Assembly (NCBI GenBank): GCA_030530785.1
Contig: JAUMUJ010000002.1
Span: 43,068-107,067 of the forward strand
DNA: 64,000 nt
From: Moraxella sp.
Lineage (GTDB): Bacteria; Pseudomonadota; Gammaproteobacteria; Pseudomonadales; Moraxellaceae
Direction of reading: 5' to 3'
Shown: in pieces, positions 6,843 through 13,773 of the stretch
How the letters are laid out: each line of letters starts with the position of its first letter
Numbering within the stretch: the stretch's first letter is position 1
Program-made: the position numbers and the translations under genes
Notes under the pieces: model-generated
Told to the model about the DNA's origin: nothing
Seen by the model: the letters and a program-made list of their open reading frames with translations, nothing else
Database searches by the model: none

Positions 6843-6980
6843 ACGCTAATGTCGCCATATTATCAATAATTGTTATTATTTGCAAGCGTTAATTGGCAAT
6901 TTTTATAAAAAACATTAAAAATTTTAATGACCGATTGGTTTTTTATCATTATAAGCAGAGTTTATTTTAAAAATTGCCAT

Positions 6981-7009
6981 AAAAAATCCCCACATCATGT
7001 AGGGATTTT
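6981..7009 (-). terminator. Intrinsic terminator of ilvE
   Basis: On the minus strand AAATCCC pairs with GGGATTT around an eleven-base loop and is followed by six T, starting about a dozen bases past the ilvE stop codon. Confidence 0.8.
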
Positions 7010-7020
7010 ATTGGTTGGAT

Positions 7021-7953
7021 TTATTCGTCCACAAAAGACAGCCAATGCTTATACTGTTCGTTACGCCCTTGCACCACATCAAAATACAGGCTCTGTAAGC
7101 GTTCGGTCAGCTCGCCACGTCCGCCATTACCAATCACACGGTCATCATATTCACGGATTGGGGTAACTTCGGCAGCCGTCCCCGTCATAAAAATCTCATC
7201 AGCAAGATAAAACTCATCACGGGTGATACGGCGCTCCATCACCTTAATGCCCAAATCATGAGCAAACTGGATAATTGTACGGCGGGTAATCCCGTCCAAC
7301 GCCCCGCCTGCTAGGTCTGGTGTGTGTAGCTCGCCATTTTTGACCAAAAATAGGTTTTCGCCCGAACCTTGACACACATATCCTAAGGGATCCATCAATA
7401 TGGCTTCATCATAGCCTGCTCGGGTGGCTTCTTGGTTGGCTAGAATAGAGACGGGATAGTTGGCGGCGGCTTTTGCCTTGCACATCGTTACATTGGGGTG
7501 ATGATGGGTATAGCTTGACGTTTTGGCACGGATGCCGTTTTTTATGCCATCTTCGCCCAAATATGCCCCCCACTCCCACGCAGCGACAGCCGAATGAATG
7601 GTATTGTCTTTTGATGAAATACCCAGTTTTTCAGAGCCAACCCAAATGAGCGGACGAATGTAGGCAGATGACAGACCATTTTCACGCACCACGTCTTTTT
7701 GAGCTTGGACAAGCGTGTCATGGTTAAAACGCACGTTTAGCTGAAAAATCTTGGCAGAGTTCAACAGACGCTCGGTATGTTCATCTAAACGAAAAATGGC
7801 GGTACGTCCATCTGCCGTCTCATAGGCTCGCACGCCTTCAAAAACCGCCAAACCATAATGCAGACTGTGGGTTAAAACATGAATCTTTGCATCTGGCTGA
7901 TACACCATCTCGCCATCAAGCCAAAGTTTGCCTTCGGTGGTTGCCATGTTCAT
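7021..7953 (-). CDS. ilvE: Branched-chain amino acid aminotransferase
   Basis: A 310-residue fold-type IV PLP aminotransferase that makes the last step of Val, Leu and Ile synthesis from 2-oxo acids and glutamate. Recognisable motifs are LHYGLAVFEGVRAY, the catalytic-lysine stretch MCKAKAAANYPVS, the family signature EAILMDPLGYVCQGSGENLF and MTGTAAEVTPI. Length equals the bacterial IlvE norm (about 308). The start is ATG 7953 with AAGGA upstream; a second ATG two codons in is an alternative. It is a single-gene unit. The minus-strand upstream region has an extended -10 TGCTATAAT (7999-8007). Confidence 0.96.
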   Translation of the reverse strand: MNMATTEGKLWLDGEMVYQPDAKIHVLTHSLHYGLAVFEGVRAYETADGRTAIFRLDEHTERLLNSAKIFQLNVRFNHDTLVQAQKDVVRENGLSSAYIRPLIWVGSEKLGISSKDNTIHSAVAAWEWGAYLGEDGIKNGIRAKTSSYTHHHPNVTMCKAKAAANYPVSILANQEATRAGYDEAILMDPLGYVCQGSGENLFLVKNGELHTPDLAGGALDGITRRTIIQFAHDLGIKVMERRITRDEFYLADEIFMTGTAAEVTPIREYDDRVIGNGGRGELTERLQSLYFDVVQGRNEQYKHWLSFVDE

Positions 7954-7998
7954 AAGGATTTCCTTTTAAAATAGCCATAAGTGGTAAAAAAGCTTTTT

Positions 7999-8007
7999 AT
8001 TATAGCA
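7999..8007 (-). promoter_or_regulatory. Extended -10 element for ilvE
   Basis: Minus-strand TGCTATAAT, a perfect -10 with the TGn extension, 46 bases before the ilvE start. No good -35 is visible, as expected for extended -10 promoters. The same TGC-(A/T)-rich -10 occurs before tusD, cysE and serC in this window. Confidence 0.5.
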
Positions 8008-8031
8008 CTTTTTTGTCATTGATGATAAATT

Positions 8032-9291
8032 TTATGCCAAACCAATCGCCGTCTCCATCAGCACAAACTGGCGAATGTCATTTAGCATGGTGGTGTCAAA
8101 ATTATGAATAAAAGCAAAAGACAGTTTTCGGTCAGGGTCACAAAACGCCACCGAACCATTATACCCCATGTGTCCGTAAGCGTTGGGTGTGTTTTGTAGA
8201 CTAAACAGGCGATGAAATCCCGACCGCCAACGCATATCGGCAGGCATGACCGCATCAAAACCGCCGACACGCACCGTACGCATATCGGCAAGCACATCAG
8301 GCGTGATGAGTGTTTGCCCTTGCCATGTGCCACCATTGGCGTGCATGGCATACATGGTTGCCAATGCGTGAGCGGTAGAGACACCATTGGCGGCGGGGAT
8401 TATTGCTTGTAGCACATCATCGCTATGATATGCCAAGCCATCTCGTCCATTAGGCATGAGTGCGTTTTTATAATTGACCAGATTCATCTTGGACGTATCA
8501 AAGTACAGTTTGTTAATGTTGGCGGTGGTCAGATTTTCCACTTTATCCGCCCATAATGGCGACACACTAAAATCTGCCAAAGCGTCCAAAATTTGTGGCG
8601 TGTCGGGCTTTAAGGTGGGTTTGCGTTTGGTGGGGGCTTCATCGGTAAAATGGCGTAACGGCTTGGCAATCTTATCCAGTTTATCAGGCGGTAATCCCCA
8701 AAACATCTCGCCTGCCACGCCAAGCGGTTTGGCAAGGTGTTCATCTAGGGCATCTTGTAGGCTTGTGCCTGTTACTTTTTCTACCAATCTGCCTAAAATC
8801 CACCCCGACACTAACGCACTGTATGCACTGCCATAGCCGTGTTCACTCTGACCTTTTGGGGTAGTGGGCGACATTTGGGCAATCTTGTCGGTCATGACCT
8901 GCCAGTCGGTCAGCTCGTTTGTATCTTGGGTTAAACTTGCCACATCAAACAGTCCACTGGTGTGAGTCAGCACATGACGTGGGGTGATATGCTCTTTGCC
9001 ATTTACTCCAAATTTGTGCCAATAATGAGCAATGGGCGTGTCATAATCTAACAGACCCTTTGACACCAAAACGGCGATGAGTGTCGCCATCACCCCCTTA
9101 CCGATAGAAAAATTCACCGACAACCGTCTGTCATGCCAATCATCATCGCCACCGTCTAGGCGAGCCTTGCCCACGCTGGTATTAACCATCGTTTCGCCAT
9201 CTTTGATGATGACCAGTGAGCCACCTGCGGGCGTGTCGTCAAATTGTAATTGCTGTAAAATCTGTGAAAAATCGTGCCAATCGGTCATCAT
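8032..9291 (-). CDS. Serine hydrolase, beta-lactamase/esterase (class C-like) family
   Basis: A 419-residue protein of the beta-lactamase-related serine hydrolase family. The nucleophile motif SxxK appears as SIGK (about residue 82) in NFSIGKGVMATLIAVLVSKGLLDYD. Further family marks are HILTHTSGL-like RHVLTHTSGLFD, a Tyr-containing YGSAYSALVSGWILG at the YxN position, and GHMGYNGS near the C-terminus. There is no signal peptide, which points to a cytoplasmic esterase (EstB/LipA-like) rather than a periplasmic beta-lactamase. A terminator separates it from the upstream MaoC gene, so it is probably transcribed alone. The natural substrate cannot be inferred. Two in-frame ATGs at 9291 and 9288 are equivalent start candidates. 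Confidence 0.85.
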   Translation of the reverse strand: MMTDWHDFSQILQQLQFDDTPAGGSLVIIKDGETMVNTSVGKARLDGGDDDWHDRRLSVNFSIGKGVMATLIAVLVSKGLLDYDTPIAHYWHKFGVNGKEHITPRHVLTHTSGLFDVASLTQDTNELTDWQVMTDKIAQMSPTTPKGQSEHGYGSAYSALVSGWILGRLVEKVTGTSLQDALDEHLAKPLGVAGEMFWGLPPDKLDKIAKPLRHFTDEAPTKRKPTLKPDTPQILDALADFSVSPLWADKVENLTTANINKLYFDTSKMNLVNYKNALMPNGRDGLAYHSDDVLQAIIPAANGVSTAHALATMYAMHANGGTWQGQTLITPDVLADMRTVRVGGFDAVMPADMRWRSGFHRLFSLQNTPNAYGHMGYNGSVAFCDPDRKLSFAFIHNFDTTMLNDIRQFVLMETAIGLA

Positions 9292-9310
9292 GATTTGCCT
9301 TAGTGCATAA

Positions 9311-9334
9311 AACCAAAAGGGCGAAAACTCGCCC
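9311..9334 (-). terminator. Intrinsic terminator of the fabG-maoC operon
   Basis: On the minus strand GGGCGA and TCGCCC pair around a four-base loop and are followed by TTTTGGTTTT, just past the MaoC stop codon. Confidence 0.75.
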
Positions 9335-9351
9335 CTGTGTGGTGGTTGCGG

Positions 9352-10242
9352 TCATAGATAAGTGATTTTGCCCACAAGGTGCGGTTTGTCCGTGCCTGCC
9401 GAATATAAGGCAAACGCCCTACCGTCCGCTTCTTGACGAGCAACAAAGTCAATCTTTGACGGCAAAAAAATCGGCAATTTAAACGACACGTCTACCCGAT
9501 AGGCTTTGGGCAGGTCGTGAAATTGGGCAATGGTCGCCGCCTTTGACCACATACCGTGAGCAATTGCCTTAGGAAAACCAAATGCCCGAGCGGATAAGGG
9601 GTGCAAATGGATTAAATTAAAATCCCCCGACACAAAAGCATACCGCCGTCCGATATCTTCGGGGATTTGGATAAGTTCTGCCCAGCCGTTATCATCAGGG
9701 AGCAGGCGGGGGGTAATTTGGCTTGGGGTTTTGGGTTTTTCTCGCTCGGCTTTTCGCTCTTCGGCAGTCTTTTTTTGGCGAGATAAATAAGTAGATACCC
9801 CCTCCCACACCAACTCATCACCAATGTGGGCGGTGGTAATAAAATCAAACTCTTGCCCTTTGTCATGCGGTCTTAGGTTGTCCAGACGTACGCTGATGGT
9901 TGGGCTTTCGGTATCATAGATGACCCGATACTGCGTTACGCTGTTTTCAGTGTGCACAAGACCCAACATGGCAAAAGGAAAATCAGGCTTTGCCATCATG
10001 TTCATCTGCAAAGTTTGCGACAGCACCGCAAAATATGTGGGTGGTATGCGACCGTCATTAACAAACCCGCAAATTTGGCGGTAGTTTTTTAGGTTGGTTT
10101 CGTCTATCGCCATCTTTTCAATGCGATAAACAGCACTTGGCAAACTGCTTGCCCGATTGTCGCCAAGAGGGATTAGGCTTTTGACGACATTGGCATAAGT
10201 GGTGTGCATTTTTGGCAATTCTTTAAATGTATGCTCTGCCAT
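9352..10242 (-). CDS. MaoC-like (R)-specific enoyl-CoA/ACP hydratase
   Basis: A 296-residue hot-dog fold protein. The C-terminal half holds the (R)-hydratase motif YAFVSGDFNLIHLHPLSARA followed by GFPKAIAHGMW, in which Asp and His are catalytic. The N-terminal half is a second, degenerate hot-dog-like region, as in two-domain MaoC proteins, linked by a charged stretch (KKTAEERKAEREKPK). It should interconvert trans-2-enoyl and (R)-3-hydroxyacyl thioesters. It lies 30 bases behind the long FabG gene with a good AAGGG ribosome site, and the two oppose a thiolase, so together they make a short fatty-acyl chain cycle. No polyhydroxyalkanoate synthase is nearby. Confidence 0.85.
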   Translation of the reverse strand: MAEHTFKELPKMHTTYANVVKSLIPLGDNRASSLPSAVYRIEKMAIDETNLKNYRQICGFVNDGRIPPTYFAVLSQTLQMNMMAKPDFPFAMLGLVHTENSVTQYRVIYDTESPTISVRLDNLRPHDKGQEFDFITTAHIGDELVWEGVSTYLSRQKKTAEERKAEREKPKTPSQITPRLLPDDNGWAELIQIPEDIGRRYAFVSGDFNLIHLHPLSARAFGFPKAIAHGMWSKAATIAQFHDLPKAYRVDVSFKLPIFLPSKIDFVARQEADGRAFALYSAGTDKPHLVGKITYL

Positions 10243-10272
10243 AGGATACCCTTATAAATGAATGAAAGAAAA

Positions 10273-11613
10273 TTACGCACCCAGCAGGCTAAGCCCACAC
10301 ACACGCACGATTTGTCCATTTAAGCCACCTGCCTTAGGCGATGACAACCAAGCGATGGTCTCTGCCACGTCCACAGGTTCGCCCCCTTGACTCATGGCAT
10401 TCATGCGCCGACCTGCTTCTCTGATGGCAAAGGGTATGGCTGATGTCATTTTGGTTTCAATAAACCCTGGTGCAACGGCGTTGATGGTCATGCCATCTTG
10501 TAAGTTTTTGGCGGTGGCTTTGACCAAACCTATCACGCCTGCTTTGCTGGTGGCGTAGTTGGTTTGCCCCATGTTACCTGCAATGGCAGAGATAGACGAC
10601 ACGCACACCACACGGGCGTTGGTGCTTAGTCCGCCATGAGATAGCAGGTGGTCGTTAATGCTGATAATGGATTTTAGGTTAATGTCCAACACGCTTTGCC
10701 ATTGGGTGTCGCTCATGTTGGCAAGGGTTTTATCACGAGTGATGCCTGCATTATGCACCACGCCGTCTAGCACCCCACAAGCACGGACAATCTGCTCGCC
10801 TGCATCAAGGGCGGTAATATCAAGGGTCAACACCTGACCGCCAATGTCGTCTGCGACTTTTTGTAGGTCGTCTTTGGCATTTGGCACATCAAGACACACC
10901 ACCTTTGCCCCATCACGAGCCAACGTGCGAGCGGTCGCCTCACCAATGCCCCGAGACGCTCCTGTTACCAAAATGGTTTTGCCTGCCAAAGGTTGTTTAT
11001 CATCACCATCGGGCATGGTGGCGGCTTTGGTTAATGTAACAGCTTGACCTGACACATAGGCAGATTTGGCGGACATAAAAAAGTCCAAGGCATGGGGCAG
11101 ATGATTTTCTGCTCCGATTTGAGTGTAGATGACGTTGGCACTGATGCCTTTTTTAAACTCTTTGGCAAGTGATTTTGTAAAGCCTAATACCGCACGCTGT
11201 GCTGTGGCAAAGCCGATGTCTGCACCTGTACAGCATTCAGGACGGGCGATGATGATGACACGCCCTGATGACTTTATTCGCCGAGCGATGGTATGAAAAA
11301 AATCGTACAGTTTGGTCAAATCGTCTGCCGTTTTTAGGGCAGTTGCATCAAAAATCGCCACCTTAAAGCGGGCATTATCATCACTAAGACGCTCATCTAA
11401 GGTGTCATCGGTGGTAATTTTTGCGTCCAAAGCCACCAGATGTTCATGCACCAATGGCAATACATCACCTGTGCCCGATAACACCACTTCTCCGCACAAA
11501 ATGGGCTGACCTGTCTCAAAGCGGTCAAGCTTGATGGGCATGGGCAAGCCTAGATTTTTGGCAACTTTTTTGCCCAATGATGATTGCACCAATTCGCCAT
11601 AACGGTCGCTCAT
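10273..11613 (-). CDS. Long FabG-type 3-oxoacyl-ACP/CoA reductase
   Basis: A 446-residue short-chain dehydrogenase of the high-molecular-weight FabG type. Residues 1 to about 200 form a Rossmann-like domain without a catalytic triad. From about residue 205 follows a complete FabG domain: cofactor loop TGASRGIGEATA, NAGITRDKTL, catalytic Ser (VSSISAIAG), and Tyr-Lys in NYATSKAG, with C-terminal GLNGQIVRVCG. The reaction is NAD(P)H-dependent reduction of 3-oxoacyl thioesters to (R)-3-hydroxyacyl thioesters. It is the first gene of the operon with MaoC and is divergent from the thiolase across a 167-base region. It is distinct from the housekeeping short FabG, which is not in this window. Confidence 0.9.
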   Translation of the reverse strand: MSDRYGELVQSSLGKKVAKNLGLPMPIKLDRFETGQPILCGEVVLSGTGDVLPLVHEHLVALDAKITTDDTLDERLSDDNARFKVAIFDATALKTADDLTKLYDFFHTIARRIKSSGRVIIIARPECCTGADIGFATAQRAVLGFTKSLAKEFKKGISANVIYTQIGAENHLPHALDFFMSAKSAYVSGQAVTLTKAATMPDGDDKQPLAGKTILVTGASRGIGEATARTLARDGAKVVCLDVPNAKDDLQKVADDIGGQVLTLDITALDAGEQIVRACGVLDGVVHNAGITRDKTLANMSDTQWQSVLDINLKSIISINDHLLSHGGLSTNARVVCVSSISAIAGNMGQTNYATSKAGVIGLVKATAKNLQDGMTINAVAPGFIETKMTSAIPFAIREAGRRMNAMSQGGEPVDVAETIAWLSSPKAGGLNGQIVRVCGLSLLGA

Positions 11614-11780
11614 GACGTCTCCTTAAACCAAATAAAGGGTCATTATAACGTGAGAACAGTTGTGTTTCAACTTTTCGCCAAACATACTTTTTAACAAAAT
11701 AATTCAATCAATCCATAAAAAACATTCTTTTTTTGCATAAATAATGATAAGCTAGACCATCATCAATACTAGGAGATGAC

Positions 11781-13067
11781 ATGACCGACATCAAAAAAGT
11801 CGCCATCATCGGCGGTAATCGCACCCCTTTTGCTCGCTCAAATGGTGCTTATGCAGACGCAAGCAACATTGATATGCTCTCATCGGCACTAGATGGGTTG
11901 ATTAAGCGATTTGATTTGGCAGATAAAGACGTGGGTGAAGTGGTGGCAGGCACAGTATTAAAACACAGTCGGGATTTAAACTTAACCCGAGAATCCCTAC
12001 TCAATACCGACCTAAAACCCACCACGCCTGCCTATGACATCAGTCAAGCCTGTGGCACAGGATTACAAGCGGTGTTTGCAGTGGCAAATAAGATAGCACT
12101 TGGGCAGATAGATTGTGGCATTGCAGGAGGGACGGACACCACATCAGATGCTCCGATTGCCTTAGGTGATGGGTTAAGAAAGCCCCTGCTTCGCTTTGGC
12201 TCTGCCAAAACCCCCAAAGACAAACTGATGGCACTGACTGCTTTAAACCCCAAACAACTCATCAGCCTGCCTAAAAACGCCGAACCCAGAACGCACCTAT
12301 CTATGGGCGAACACCAAGCCATCACCGCACAAGCATGGGGCATCACTCGCACAGAACAGGACACATTGGCATTGACCAGTCATCAAAACCTTGCTCGTGC
12401 CTATGAGATGGGGTTTTTTGATGATTTAATCACGCCCTTTAAAGGATTGGTTTGTGATGATAACCTAAGAGCAGACACCACCCTTGAAAAACTAAGCTCG
12501 TTAAAAACCGTCTTTGGTAACAACCAACCAAACCCCACCATGACCGCAGGCAACTCATCTGCCCTAACCGATGGAGCGTCTTGCGTGTTACTTGCCAATG
12601 ATGATTGGGCAGCACAGCATGGGTTTGAGCCGTTGGCGTATTTGACCCATCAGCAGACATCGGCGGTGGATTTTGTGGGCAAAAGCGATAAGGCAGAAGG
12701 CTTGTTATTTGCTCCCGTCTATGCCGTGCCCAAACTGCTTAAAAAAGCAGGGCTGACCTTACAAGATTTTGATTTTTATGAAATTCACGAAGCCTTTGCC
12801 TCTCAGGTTTTAGCCACCTTAAAAGCGTGGGAAGACCCTAAATTTTGTCAAGACAGACTAAGACTAGATGCACCTTTGGGAGCGATTGACCACACCAAAC
12901 TCAATGTCAATGGAAGCAGTCTTGCTACAGGACACCCATTTTCTGCCACAGGTGGACGAATCATTGCCAGCACCGCCAAAGCCCTTGCTCAAAAGGGGTC
13001 AGGTCGAGCGTTGGTGTCGGTGTGCTGTGCAGGCGGTCAAGGCGTGGCGTGTATTTTGGAGCGTTAA
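11781..13067 (+). CDS. Acetyl-CoA C-acyltransferase (thiolase, FadI-like)
   Basis: A 428-residue thiolase. The nucleophilic cysteine lies in ISQACGTGLQAV (about residue 91), the histidine in NVNGSSLATGHPFSATG, with EIHEAFASQ and the second catalytic Cys in CCAGGQGVACILER. The long loop with RTHLSMGEHQAI resembles the FadI and eukaryotic trifunctional beta-subunit branch. It condenses or cleaves acyl-CoA. AGGAG at 11771 supports the start. It faces the FabG-MaoC operon, and the three activities complement each other. A downstream esterase gene follows after 11 bases and is probably cotranscribed. Confidence 0.9.
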   Translation: MTDIKKVAIIGGNRTPFARSNGAYADASNIDMLSSALDGLIKRFDLADKDVGEVVAGTVLKHSRDLNLTRESLLNTDLKPTTPAYDISQACGTGLQAVFAVANKIALGQIDCGIAGGTDTTSDAPIALGDGLRKPLLRFGSAKTPKDKLMALTALNPKQLISLPKNAEPRTHLSMGEHQAITAQAWGITRTEQDTLALTSHQNLARAYEMGFFDDLITPFKGLVCDDNLRADTTLEKLSSLKTVFGNNQPNPTMTAGNSSALTDGASCVLLANDDWAAQHGFEPLAYLTHQQTSAVDFVGKSDKAEGLLFAPVYAVPKLLKKAGLTLQDFDFYEIHEAFASQVLATLKAWEDPKFCQDRLRLDAPLGAIDHTKLNVNGSSLATGHPFSATGGRIIASTAKALAQKGSGRALVSVCCAGGQGVACILER

Positions 13068-13078
13068 TTGGAGAAAAT

Positions 13079-13753
13079 ATGAGCGATTTATTAGACTATG
13101 TAGAAGTTGTTCATAACCCCACAAACAAGCCCATTGATAAAGCGGTGATTTGGCTTCATGGGCTTGGGGCAAGTGGTCATGATTTTGCCGTGTGCGTGCC
13201 ACATTTGGGACTGCCTGATGAGCTGGCGGTGCGGTTTATTTTTCCACACGCTCCACACGCCCCTGTTACGGTCAATGGAGGTCATATCATGCCGTCTTGG
13301 TATGACATTTTGGAGATGGATTTGGAGCGAAAAAAAGTAGATGTTCAACAAATCAAGCAGTCTAGCGATGGCATTGGCAAATTGATAGATGAACAAGTGG
13401 ACAAAGGTGTACCTAGCCAAAACATCATTATCGCAGGGTTTTCACAAGGCGGAGCGGTGGCGTATCATCATGTGCTGACAAGCCCCCGACCGCTGGCAGG
13501 ACTGCTTGCCATGTCCACATATTTTGCCACCAAAGACGACATTCCTGTGCCCACCATTGCCACCGATATCCCTATTCGCATAGACCACGGCAGTTATGAT
13601 GATGTTGTGCCGATGACACTTGGCGTGCAGGCGTACGAGCGTTTGAGAGACTTAGGATTTCACCCCCAATTTAACCGCTATCCGATGGCTCATCAAGCGT
13701 CATTGGCACAGCTTGGTGAGATCGGGCGGTGGATTGGCGAAGTGTTTGGTTAG
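13079..13753 (+). CDS. Carboxylesterase/phospholipase, alpha/beta hydrolase
   Basis: A 224-residue alpha/beta hydrolase of the carboxylesterase-2 (EstB, acyl-protein thioesterase-like) family. VIWLHGLGASGHD gives the oxyanion region, GFSQGGAVAYH the nucleophilic serine, HGSYDDVVPM the aspartate and the terminal PMAHQAS the histidine. The start at ATG 13079 is chosen because GGAG precedes it at 13070-13073 and the homology starts there; a longer frame from 13022 overlaps the thiolase and adds unrelated residues. It is 11 bases behind the thiolase and convergent with glnE. The substrate is unknown, probably short-chain esters or lipids. Confidence 0.88.
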   Translation: MSDLLDYVEVVHNPTNKPIDKAVIWLHGLGASGHDFAVCVPHLGLPDELAVRFIFPHAPHAPVTVNGGHIMPSWYDILEMDLERKKVDVQQIKQSSDGIGKLIDEQVDKGVPSQNIIIAGFSQGGAVAYHHVLTSPRPLAGLLAMSTYFATKDDIPVPTIATDIPIRIDHGSYDDVVPMTLGVQAYERLRDLGFHPQFNRYPMAHQASLAQLGEIGRWIGEVFG

Positions 13754-13773
13754 TTGATTTTGGGTTTGGGTCA

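Noticed and set aside
13022..13078. N-terminal extension of the esterase into the thiolase gene
   Set aside because: The added residues show no homology and the ATG at 13079 has a good ribosome site.
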